Shown: positions 41,001-51,355 of the stretch, piece by piece
Position numbering within the stretch: the first letter of the stretch is position 1
Layout: each line of letters opens with the position of its first letter
Source: Pelargonium nanum
Taxonomy: Eukaryota > Streptophyta > Magnoliopsida > Geraniales > Geraniaceae
Assembly: GCA_036897485.1 (NCBI GenBank)
Contig: JAYMTF010000051.1
Span: 1 to 63,562 of the forward strand
Length of the DNA stretch: 63,562 nucleotides
Reading direction: 5' to 3'
Notes under the pieces: model-generated
Told to the model about the DNA's origin: nothing
Database searches by the model: none
The model's input: only the letters and a program-made list of their open reading frames with translations
Translations under genes and position numbers: made by a program

Positions 41001-42237
41001 TTAAGAGTCTTTATTTAGATTTGGTACAGACCCGCCTAGCGCGCCCAATATGGAAAATTGAATATCCCAACCAACAGTAGTCTATAGGTTCCTGACTTGA
41101 AACTTACCCGCCGCTAATCAATCTATATCCACGGGACCCCTTGTTTTTATTCGAAGATTTACTCTCTCTACAAATAAGGAGTTCCCTAAGGTTTAATATT
41201 AGCGCCCAGTCTATTTATATAATTGAGGAATGGAATGGCGGACTTACTATTACCTTTCATTATTCTTGTCTCAAAGTTCTTCAGTAGTATATGAGTCTTT
41301 TTCAACTAATTCTAGGTTAAAACTCTGAATTCTCTCTTTTTAGAATTAGCATGAACCCTAATAAAATCTCATCCATAGGGAATTTTCAATTAGTCAATAC
41401 AAAAAAAAGATTTCTGCACAATAAGCCTATCTAGTTTCTAGTTTTATATGTGATATTCAAGTAGGTTTGAACCCACGTCCAATAGATGAATATTCGGTGT
41501 TTTCGTAAAAGGAATATTTACTATCTAAAAGGAAAGTTGCTATATTTACCACTCTCGTATGAATATGACTAAGTGGACTATACTAAGAAAAAATATATAC
41601 TAAAAGCATTAACCATCTAACTTTCTCAAAAGAATAGATATATCCCTGTAATCAATCTTTTGAGTTCCGTCTAAGAACGTTTTATGACCCGTTGTTATTG
41701 GTACCTCAAAAGCTATACAAAGGGGCAAGCAAAAAGGGGGTTATTCCGTAACTTTGTTATAGGTAGTTCCTTCATTGGAGTTTAATACTCAAATCCTTGA
41801 AAAGTTATAAATTAGTCATGAAGAGTTATTTATTCGGTATATGTCACAACTGAAGTCTCGTTCCTATATCCTATACTCGTATTTCATTCTTTTTTATAGT
41901 TCTTATCTTGATTCTAAGCTAGTTTTCCCTATCCAATCTAAATATATAACAGTTTAAGAGTTCACCTATATAGGTATTGAAATAAAGGTTAGTTTGGTCA
42001 TCTCGGAAAAGGCCAAAGTTCATAATTAGGGTCTTCCTAATTTGTGTTCCTATCGAAACTTTCAGCTGCTAGCTCGTTTTCAGAGACAAGCAATGTATCA
42101 ATTCATTGCTCTTACACGGAGTTGGTATTCTACTAAAATTGAATAAAAAGTCTTTCACAAATTAGTAGTAAACTGAGTCTTATTTTCACATAACTAATGA
42201 TTGAGTAAAGGGCTCCCCCAGACCAATATAGGACAAG
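38045..42237. other. no gene seen
   Basis: About 4.2 kb without any frame of 60 codons. It contains the hairpin at 39200. The stretch 40.55-40.7 kb is locally richer in G+C (GCGCGC, GGGGCGCG, AGGCGG) but shows no gene. A palindromic GGTTTGAACC at about 41466 has no tRNA context. Confidence 0.5.
39200..39218. other. G+C-rich hairpin
   Basis: CCCCAGA-GCCCT-TCTGGGG forms a perfect 7-bp stem with a 5-nt loop. The stem is unusually G+C-rich for this AT-rich surrounding. No gene is next to it and no T-run follows; it could stabilise an RNA 3' end or be incidental. Confidence 0.4.
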
Positions 42238-42309
42238 ACTCATAATGGATCATGGTAGAGCGGGGTAGTCTTAGTACGAATTTCATGGGTTCAAGTCCAC
42301 TTAGTAATT
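42238..42309 (+). other. tRNA-like remnant (D-loop GGTAGAGC plus T-arm GGTTCAAGTCC)
   Basis: TGGTAGAGCG (42253-42262) is followed, with exactly 30 nt between GGTA and GGTTC, by GGTTCAAGTCC (42288-42298). This is the spacing of a 72-nt elongator tRNA. The T-loop sequence is that of trnK; the D-loop suits trnK or trnN. At the canonical anticodon position the loop reads GTCTTAG (a CTT Lys-like triplet with U33), but its stem has only three pairs, and the acceptor halves pair poorly. Most likely a decayed tRNA gene of Lys or Asn type; identity is uncertain. Confidence 0.42.
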
Positions 42310-43598
42310 TTGATATCAAGAAAGAAAAGGGCGCCCGAAGTTTCGAACAGGTTTTATTCTTATCTTAAGTGGATTATCCAGGCTCATAAAAATAGATTTA
42401 AATTTAGCTATCTCATACCGTAATATTACAAAAACCTAGTATCAATACGATAAAATTACCGATTTCCTTGTGCTTTGAAAAACAGAGTATGGGATTTTTG
42501 AGAGACCCTTTTACTTTTAAATTTCTATAGTAACAAAAATCTAAATAAAGTCTTTTTTTGAAGAGGTTTGTTTATAGGCACCCCTTCTTACTCATTGATA
42601 TTATCTAAAGTATTACAGAAATAAACGGCTTCATATATCCTTTATTATATCCTTTATAAACTACTTATAAAATTTACGGGCTCATATGACTAGAGATAAT
42701 TAGGAATCTTGGTTTTATAAGAAGCTTTTGGATACCTGCTTTACTAATGTATGGTGAAACTAGACTAACCCTGTGCGATCAATCAGATTCAGATAAAGAC
42801 ATCCGGATCTATTCTTTACACGTTTGGGTGTAATTCCTTGTGGGATACCGTAATAATACGCATTTTCATTAGCCTGTATTTGATAAAGACTTCCTAGCTT
42901 TTTCTACTGTTTTCAAGGTTCTCCGGGTTATTTCTACAGGGTACTTCAAGGAAAATTAACTAATAAACCTCTTTTCGAGTAAGCAAAAAACTTTCTATAA
43001 CAATAAATATCTATTTACAATGATTGAGCTTGTACAAAGAAATACATATACTATGAGACCTTTAAAGGATACGCCCGTCCCGCGGAATATGAGGGCTCGA
43101 TAATAAGGTTACCAGATATCTTCTCTGGTTCTACCATATAAAGTAAGAGTTAATTTTTTGCTTGGTTTCTATCACAACGGCTCAAAACTTATGCAGTAAG
43201 GGATAAGATAATGGACTTTTCTAGAAGAGTTTTAGGGATTCTACGTGCTAGACGTCTTAATAAGCTCTTTATACCTACATCTGAATAACCCTAATTGAGT
43301 AGTTCAGTAGTGCCTTTTTTTTATTACATTCTTCAGAAACTCTTGATACTTTACTACTATAAGAGAAGCTCAACCAATCCTAGTTTCTGTCAACAAAAGC
43401 GAAGTTATTTATTCGTTTACAAGATTTACAACCCAACAAGCCTTTGTTACGTCTTAGTACACGCAATACTTTACGCAGCCTATATACAATAATTGAGGGT
43501 CTAGCTCATACTTTCAAGTTAGAGAATTCTTTAGATTTATAAAAGTTATTCAATACACTATTATTTCCTCAGGCAAGGATGCCTTAAACCAGATAAAC
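42310..43598. other. no gene seen
   Basis: AT-rich spacer between two tRNA-like remnants. It holds the TATATCCTTTA slip near 42634 and a 65-codon frame (43295-43492) that looks like chance. Confidence 0.5.
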
Positions 43599-43670
43599 TT
43601 AATACATTAAGCTTCGAACCTCTGGCACTCGATAACTTGCGGGGGTGCTTTACCACTCAAAGGATGCATG
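43599..43670 (-). other. tRNA-like remnant (GTGGTAAAGCAC D-loop plus GGTTCGAAG T-loop)
   Basis: On the minus strand GAGTGGTAAAGCAC is followed, 30 nt after GGTA, by GGTTCGAAG. This is the same spacing and D-loop wording as the trnQ-like element about 1 kb away on the other strand. The acceptor, T-stem and anticodon stem do not pair convincingly, and positions 8-9 are CC rather than UA. It is probably a decayed tRNA, possibly another trnQ relative; outside the D- and T-loops the match to trnQ is not better than to other tRNAs. Confidence 0.38.
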
Positions 43671-44601
43671 TCATTTGAATATGTGTTTATCGACCTTAAC
43701 TCAACCGAAAGTGGGGCTATGCTGCTGATACGACATTTGACTTTTCTATTAAAAGAGTTTAAACACGATGGGATATCGCTGGAGTAACTATAACCTTATG
43801 AAAATCGGATAGCTTAGTTGAGAGACGACATATGTTTATTATAAAATAGAGTACCTTTTCTTTTTACAAGACTGCATTATTGCTCTTTAAATTCCCTTAT
43901 AATCTAATAGTTAAGAAACCTAGACTAAAAACAAGAAAACTACTCTTCAAAAGCAGCTCCCTATCTAGAATAAAAGAAAAAAGCTTACTCTATTGACTCC
44001 TCTTTTGCGTACAAACTAGGCCTTAGAAAAAGAATTTTATAGTTTAACTTGACCATACCAAGGAGTTCTTATTCATATCAGCAACACAACTTTAGTAGAT
44101 CAAGTATGATACAGCAACGCCTGATAGCAGTTCTAGCTATCTCTGACTGGTTTAAGTAGTACTAAACCCTCGAGTAATTGAATCTTGTTAAGGTAAGTAC
44201 TCCATCTAAGAAACTCCAAAAAATCTTTAGAAAAGTAATAAAGTAGTTAAAGAGATTTTCCAGTTTTTAAATTATTAAGTTTAGACATTTTACTTTATAA
44301 TACAATACTTCAATTTTCTTATATCTTTACAAGTGTAGTTAATCAATATTGTTGTAATAGAGGAGACGAAGTTCCTTTTATAAGGGTTCTCAGGTATTGT
44401 TAAAAAGCCTTTCGTAGTAGTCCTTTCTGTAATCCTAAAGGGGGGTTGAAATAATATAATAAGGAACTTTTACAAGTAGGATAAGACTCATTTTATCAGA
44501 CAAATAGAAAACAATAATAAGGAACCTTTTATAAATATATATAGGCAGTACTAGCTTAATCTGCTTTATAAAGGGTAAAATAAGTAAAAATCTGGCATTT
44601 T
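43671..44601. other. no gene seen
   Basis: Spacer with no frame of 60 codons. AATAAGGAAC is repeated at about 44459 and 44517, followed in both copies by a T-rich stretch. Confidence 0.5.
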
Positions 44602-44657
44602 AATCACTTACTATAAAATAGATTGAGCTCGTATACTCTAGTTTAGAGTAAGTGATT
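44602..44657. repeat. nested inverted repeat just upstream of the trnQ-like element
   Basis: Outer arms AATCACTTACT (44602-44612) and AGTAAGTGATT (44647-44657) are perfect complements over 11 bp. Inside, TACTCTA (44634-44640) and TAGAGTA (44644-44650) pair around a 3-nt loop; the two stems overlap at 44647-44650, so they are alternatives. An 11-bp inverted repeat at this spacing is not rare by chance in AT-rich DNA. It is listed because it ends 11 nt before the trnQ-like element. Confidence 0.35.
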
Positions 44658-44668
44658 TTTTTAGTTTG

Positions 44669-44740
44669 TGAAGTATAGCCAAGTGGTAAAGCACTCATTG
44701 AGAGAATCGGCGTGCAAGGGTTCGAACCTTTTTACTCCAG
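44669..44740 (+). pseudogene. trnQ: trnQ-derived tRNA-like element with a rewritten anticodon arm
   Basis: A full 72-nt match in register to plant mitochondrial trnQ(UUG) as I remember it: about 56 of 72 positions agree. Acceptor halves TGAAGTA and TACTCCA pair at 6 of 7 positions, U8-A9 are present, the D-loop AAGTGGTAA is intact, the T-loop TTCGAAC is closed by AAGGG/CTTTT with two G-T pairs, and the discriminator is G. Ten of the 16 differences fall in the 14 nt of the anticodon arm (44694-44707). The arm now reads CTCAT-TGAGAGA-ATCGG; the loop lacks U33 and no longer carries the Gln anticodon TTG. It therefore cannot decode as trnQ. It could be a dead gene, or a kept processing signal (t-element), since RNase P and RNase Z mainly read the acceptor and T arms. 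An inverted repeat lies just upstream (44602-44657). Confidence 0.65.
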
Positions 44741-47700
44741 TATCTAAAAGTGATCCATCTGTCGATAATAGAGAATAGAGTCCTTTAGAGTGAAACTCCC
44801 AGGTATAGTACTTTATCTAGAAAACGGACCCATTTACAGATTATATAGAAAAACAAATAATTGAATTGACCGCTAAGAAGTTTCTAGCTAACAAATTCTA
44901 AACGAAAGGAGAGACTAGTTAACTTGTTTGTATTACGAGCAGTAGGAACTAGCCCAATCCCTTTTTTTGCAAAGTACAAAAGACCTTTCCAATTTGGTAT
45001 ATAAAACTTTTTGTAAAAATGTAAGTAGAATTTCACTTCAAAAGCCCCAGGATAAGAACATAATGACTCCTTTTTCTTGGCATCTCATTATTTTTTTAAA
45101 TACCTACAAATTTCTACATAGGTTAGTCCCGATAAAAAAGCGTACAAATAAGATATTAGGAAAGGAGCCGTTTTATACCATAAGTGGAACTAGAAAAACC
45201 TTTTAAATGAATTCTATTCCTTGATTTGTTTAGAATTACTATACGCTCTAGGACTAGGGGCCTACATAACTTGTATGGAATTTCTTAATTCAATTTTATA
45301 ATAGCACAAAAACCCCGGTAACACCCTATTTAGTAAAAACTAAATTTACAACTTCCTCAATACCTATGAAGCCTCTAATTACTTCGACTAATTTAGAGTA
45401 TAATTTAAGGGCTGTAGGATTTACCTTAAAAGACTCGAAACTTTCCCTTTACAAATATCCAGGAGAACCCGACCCTTCCGAAAACCTCCTAAATACAAAT
45501 ACCTACTTTGAGTGCCCTAAAAGAGGAACCTCTTTTATTAGATGTCTACCCTCCTAAGAGAAGTCTTAGTTAAGAAATTACTCCTATTTTATAGTTTTTC
45601 TACTCTTTGTTCTGGGCTAGAGGACTTATTAAAAGCCAAGGGAACTCTTTACTATTTATATTTGTTCAATTAAGGAAGACTCTTTTACAATTCCTGCTCT
45701 AGTTTTTCTTATAGTTATTAGTAAAATCCTGAACAAAGCTCAGTTTAGCCATCCCTGTAAGCCAACCCCAAAGCCTTAGACTACATATCCTGTTAAGTTT
45801 TATTAACTACCTATATTAAGAGGAATTCCTATAAGTAACTCCCGGTAAACCTTATACTCCTTCTATTTTTAGTATTTTAAGATAAGAAACCTATTACTAC
45901 GACTCTTACTGAAAGCCCACTAACTGCAGAAAGCAAGCTGCATTCGGCTGGGAGCCACTCACCTCCAGACTTTTCCCCTCTCCCTTTAACTTATAGAAGG
46001 GGTTTTAGCTCAAGCAATATAAGTTCAGTAGTAATTTTCATTTAACTACGAAAGCGCTCAGGCACGTTTAAGGCTTCCTACTTTCTTTTTAGGTAATTTT
46101 TTGTGTAATATTAGGTTAAGGTCTCTGAGCCGAGGCTTTTGTTAGAATATTTCGGTATTGTTACCGACCCTTGTGATGAACAGCAAAGTAAGGGAAGTTT
46201 TTTTAGTGATAGTGGAAAGTTGTCAAATGAGCATGTAGATCAAAGTAAGTTGTGTAAGAAAAAAGAATCTTTAGTCTATGGAAACCCTTAATATCATAAA
46301 AGTAATGCTTCGAAATAAGAATAAAAAATCCAAGAGAATCCTAGAAAGGAACTGCATAACTAAAATATGGAAGAATCCAGTTACAATATCCGACAAAGAG
46401 GTAGTAAAAGGAGTATGTGTCTAGCCTATTCTTCTTAAGTTTATTAAAACTTTACTGGAGTATTATGAGTACCTCTAAGAAAAGCGCCTTAAACAGATAC
46501 TAACCCTATACGAGTTTTTAATTAGACAAGTTAAGACTCGGTCTCTTAGAAAAGAAATTAACCACTTGTTGTATTTAGTAAGGAGCTTGCCTACTGAAAT
46601 ACCTGCTATATGCTATTGTTTTTTCCTAATGTGGGAAAGTAAAAAGGTAACGTTTCAAAGTATCAAGTTCTCCTTATTTTTTTTTCAAGTCCTTAGTCAT
46701 AAATCTTAACGAACTAACCGGCTTTTCATACCATACTCTTCTTGACTATTTATCCGGAATGTCTATAATAAACAACTGTCAACTCTTTCTTATTAAACCC
46801 TTCGGTTGCTCCTTTTATACGTAATCTCTGGTAAATTTTAACCTATATTCTTGGCCTTTTGGTCTTATGTATTTTTATAGCACTTGTAGATAAACTAAAG
46901 TATAGCATATAAAGGATTAAACTTAGGAGGGGAGCTTGTGACTTGGACTAATATGTTGTAAACCCTTATTTATAAGACACCCTCGCAGGTATTCTCAAAT
47001 TGGTTTGAGCCTAAAGGAGATAAACTTCTCAATCTATATCTTTTTAATAGGGTAAGGTATTTTCGTGGATCAGGTTTAGTTAGTCAAGCTACTACCACAA
47101 GTTTCGACTTTTTAATGATTCATCTGTACGTGAAAGCAATAAAGGGGGATTTTCCTTGTAAACAGATTGAAGAATTTTAAACTTATCTTTTTCCCACACT
47201 TTACTGGGTCCTAGAAAGACTTTCTATAGGTCTACTATAAGGTCAAAGACTCATTACTTTTAACTACAGAAATTTCAAGCCTGTCAATACAATTATAATA
47301 CCACACAACAAATTTTGTACCCTAAGAAAAAAGTTTAGACCAACCGATTAAATTATAGCTATCACCCAATTGATATTAACTAGGTACGGGATTCCTAAAT
47401 AAGAATAAGGTAGATAAAGAAATAACTAAAAAGAGTTTTATTAATCCAAATAAAAAGTTACTTTATGCAGCTGGCTAGTAGACACCAGGGAAGCTATATA
47501 AACTTTTCAATCTAGGGTTTAGCTTTTGTAGTATAGTGTATATAGTATAAAAGTGCAAAATAGCGAGGCTATAATAAATCTTGTCGGGAGCCCTCCTTTA
47601 CGTCATTCCTTGCTCGAAAATGTAATAGAAATTAAAATAAAGTTTTTATTCTCTATTTAAGGGGTACCCTAATTAAGGTTAAGTATTGTGTTGGAGTACT

Positions 47701-48724
47701 GTACTATAGAGAATCAATCCTTGTATTAACAAATTTCCTGGGGTATACCAGGGCCTTTAAATTAACTTAAAAACAGAAGGGCCCGGAAGAAAAACCGCAT
47801 TGGAGGAATAGATAAGCTTAGAATTTCTAGTCTTTAATAACAGCGTTTGTTTTCCTGGATAGAGGGTTCTTCTATTATTAGAGTGGTAAGAATTTATTTT
47901 TATAATAGAAGTCCTCGTCTTTAGAGAGGTTGCTATATGGTATTACCATAAAGGGTTAGTGAAGGATTGACTACAGTTTCTTGTCTGAATTAGTTTTTTC
48001 TCAAATAGCTTTTACTTCAGCCTAGATTTATAATTTAGAGGAAAGAGGAGCTTAGGCTTTGTATTCCTTGTTAAACTAGGAGCTTGGATGTAGATTACTA
48101 TAAAAAAGACCCCTCTTTGACAGGGAACAAAAGACTAATACTGAATTTCTAAGCTACTAACGAAGAGATTGATCGAAAAGAGATATTTACTAGAGCTCGA
48201 GGGAGAGTTCTATAAAAGAGCTATGTGGGAATCCGTAAATAAGATAAGAATCAAAAAAGGAAAAAGGTAGCCATCCTTTCCTCCTTTGTTTCAGGAAGGA
48301 TCCTATCAAAAAACCAAAATAGAAAAAGTAGAGCGAAGAGATATGAATGAATTTGCTAACTTTCTTGAATTGAGTCATCTTGTGAAAAAGAGTAAGCATT
48401 CTAAGAACCAAAGACACCATACTTTCCTTTAACGCTTTTGTAGATAGACTCTACTTCTTCTTTAATAAATAATAGATTATAGTAATAATCCTAAGAAAGG
48501 TAAGAACTCGACGGCGCAAAGCATGCATTTTTTTTAATGATCTTTTGTATGGAGGATAGCATTTTAGAGATTTGCAAAAGGAAAATAAGGACAAAAAGAA
48601 GAATCCAATTTCGCATTGTTTTTTTATTATTTTTACTATTTTAAAAAATCTTTTCTATTATGAAATCTTAATATTAGAGTAACTGGAAAAGAAGTCCTTT
48701 ATATAAGTGATTTCGTTGATACTC
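44741..48724. other. no gene confirmed
   Basis: Short frames of 79 codons (44967-45206), 63 codons (45366-45557) and 76 codons (48190-48420, minus) have no recognisable domain. The minus frame at 48.2-48.4 kb lies in a stretch whose wording looks less randomised than the rest and may be older, slower-changing mitochondrial spacer. Confidence 0.45.
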
Positions 48725-48796
48725 TTCGCTAGGATAGATTCGAACCTACAAACATAGCATCCAATTACTAATGCCCTAACTTTTCTATACCATAAG
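48725..48796 (-). other. tRNA-like remnant (AGTTAGGGC plus GTAGGTTCGAATC)
   Basis: Minus-strand GTTAGGGCATTAG resembles the end of a D-arm (compare GGTTAGGAC/GGTTAGAGC) and is followed after exactly 30 nt by GGTTCGAATC, the standard tRNA T-loop. U8-A9 (TA) are in register. The T-stem GTAGG/CTATC keeps its two end pairs and one G-T. No anticodon stem is recognisable at the canonical place. The 9-bp arms GATACTCTT and AAGAGTATC enclose the element (48718-48726 and 48802-48810), but inverted repeats of that size are expected by chance here. Confidence 0.38.
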
Positions 48797-48799
48797 TGA

Positions 48800-50300
48800 A
48801 AAAGAGTATCTACCAAATACCATAGAGAATGTATAGAAAAGGAAGGCTTGATTCAAAGTTATCTATATAAGTGATTCAAAAAGAAGTTCTTAAAATTCAT
48901 GAAATATGTAGAACAAAATAATAAGAAAAGAGAAACCCAAAAGGAAACTGTGCTAGCCAAGAAACATCCATGAAGTAGAGCTTTTCTGAAAGTGAGTCCT
49001 AATTGAAAAAGTTGTATTATTTTAAGACTCAATTTCTCTCTACAGGAATTACCAGCTCCTATAGAGAAATGAGAGAGAAAATAAAAGATCTTTCTAGAAT
49101 GGAGAATTGAGTACTTATTATATACATTAAAAAGAAATAGTACAAGAGGGTGTACGAAACTCTACTGAAGATATACCTTTTGCTTTTGAAAAAGCGGATT
49201 AAGATCTAAAAAGGACAACAGGCACACTACCTTAGCTTTCAATTTACTAGGGTCTTTTAAAGCAGAAACACAAATGAGCTAAACTTCCCCCTTTTCGTTT
49301 TAAGAGCTCTGACTTTTCCTTTTCATTCCTGTCTCTACCAGAAGAAAGCAAATAAAAACAAGGACAAAGTCAGAAACAAGAAGTTAACAAACGCAGTTTT
49401 ATTGGTTTTGCAGTTATATGCGCCCTACTTTTTCCAAAACTGGGAAGCACTTCCTTAGTGAAAATAGGTCTTATTACTTTTACAGCTATAGCCGGCTTTC
49501 TTTTTTCCGGAATTGGAGGTGAGCTATACTAACAAAATGGGGTTTATTACTTTTACCGTAGGTGAAAATTGAACAACCAAAAAAGCACGTTTCCCCTGGG
49601 AAAGGGTAGATTTTAGACCTCTTTTTTGAGAAATTTTTAGGATTCGTATATATGCAAAAGTCCTACTTTTTTCAGAGCTATAACTCTCGGAGGGATAACT
49701 TTCTTAGAGAACCTAGACTCTGTATCTGTACCAATAATAGCTATACCTTGTTTCATACTCTTCAGAACTAGACTCTTTTTTATGTATCTGCATCTTCTTT
49801 TGTAGCCAAACTCTTACTCACTTCTGTAACTTGTTTCTTATTCGTACCCTCTTTCTTAAGGACCTTTCTAACCTGGAAAAGGAAAATTGTACTCTTCTAG
49901 CTTTGTTTTCTATCATACCTATTTCTGTATCATAGCTTCTTTCTTATGAGCTATACCTGTCTTAATTGTACTACTCTTCTTATAGGGACATATACCTTTC
50001 TCATAACCTGCGCTCTTATGGGCCCTACTCTTATTGGTTTAAACTAAACAAAAAGGGATTCTTAGCTTGTAGATCTGTTTCCTTATTAATTAGGGACTTG
50101 CAAGGAGAATAAGACCAACAACAAACTTTAACTTTAGTTCTCTGTCCTTATTACCAGAAACCCACTACTTTAGCTCTTTTATTCCTTAATAGCTTTCATA
50201 TTCCGAACTTTCTTATTATCTGGAAAAAACCTAGAAACACCAACAAGAAAGAAAGACTTTCACTCCTTTTCTTTACTACTTAATTTAGATTAAGAAAGAC
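48800..50300. other. strand-biased block: purine-rich then pyrimidine-rich, no gene
   Basis: From about 48.8 to 49.2 kb the plus strand is dominated by A and G. From about 49.6 to 50.3 kb it switches to C and T, with loosely recurring words such as TATACCT, ACTCTT, TTCTTAT and CTTATGGG. ATTACTTTTAC also recurs (about 49471 and 49545). The texture differs from the flanks. No frame is open across it; the longest stretch, 49356-49532, has no ATG. It may be a separately acquired segment or a decayed, slippage-expanded one. Confidence 0.35.
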
Positions 50301-51283
50301 TACCAAAAACCTTTTTAATAACATATACCCAGTAATTAATTTGAGCTTGTAACTTTGTTATCAGATAGTTATACATAGTGAATTCGTCTTTTATGGGGTA
50401 TAATACTTTACTAAAAAATGAATTTGTAATATACTTAATCCAACACTCCATGTGGGTCAAGATTATATTTATATGTTGAGATAGGCAAAGTAAGCATGCT
50501 GTGCGGGGTTGTACAAGAAAAGAACTAAAAGAAAGTACTCTAAATTATAACTAAATCCTGGTAAATTTAGGAGAAATCTTAGGTAAATAAGTAAGATTTT
50601 TTCCTTATGTTGTAATTTAAATTAAATTTCTTCTCATTTACTTGGATAAAGCTATAAATTAATTGATTTAAGTTTAACTAAGGAGCTGTAATTTCTAGTC
50701 TTAGATCTACTTTCGACCTACTTTAGACTTATATCATGACTAAACATTAGTATTAATAAAGTAATAAAGGGCCCCTCCAAACACATACTTAGGGCCTTAA
50801 TTATTAAAAGTGAGTGTAATAGTAGTCAAATTTAGTGCCAAGAATTAGGGTGCTTTTACTACATATTTCTAAGCGGACCCTTGATAAAACTATCGTAAAA
50901 AAAGGAAGTCAATTAGTTTCTCCTCAAAAGCTTACTAATTAAAAAAATTCTCCTAATTTTAGCATTTCCCTACTAGTAGTTGGACTTGGACCTTTGACTT
51001 TCATCCTTTTTCGAACTCTACTTTAACTGCTTTTTTAAATATAAAAAGAGATCCAAGCAAAGTATAACAGGAGCTTTTATAGTGGTTTTATAGTGGACAG
51101 TAGTAATGAAACTCCTAAGGCTAAATGAGCCTAATCTTCCTTGTATATATTAGCAGCAAGAAGTATAAAATTAGGTCTACTTTACTACTATTTATGAGCA
51201 TACTCTGGCTTAGTATAGCATTATTCTTGTTCTTGCAGAAGCATCTGGAGGGGGTCTTTTTATCCTTTTTATCCCAAGTAATT

Positions 51284-51355
51284 TTTGTAGCATACTTAAG
51301 GTTAAGCATCTAGTCTCAATATATAAATACAAGGGTTCAAATGGAGTCGTCAAGA
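51284..51355 (+). other. tRNA-like remnant (AAGGTTAAGCATC plus AGGGTTCAAAT)
   Basis: GGTTAAGC (51300-51307) is a classic D-loop/D-stem ending and is followed after exactly 30 nt by GGTTCAAAT (51334-51342). The anticodon stem keeps three of five pairs around a TCTCAAT loop. T-stem and acceptor are degraded. Probably a dead tRNA; identity unknown. Confidence 0.36.

Noticed and set aside
48718-48810. 9-bp inverted repeat GATACTCTT/AAGAGTATC around the 48.7 kb tRNA-like element, as an acceptor stem
   Set aside because: Dozens of 9-bp inverted repeats at such spacing are expected, and the distance to the T-arm does not fit a tRNA acceptor.
49356-49532. Open stretch reading like a membrane protein (IGFAVICALLFPKLG)
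   Set aside because: 58 codons with no ATG, in no known family, and not long enough to exceed chance.
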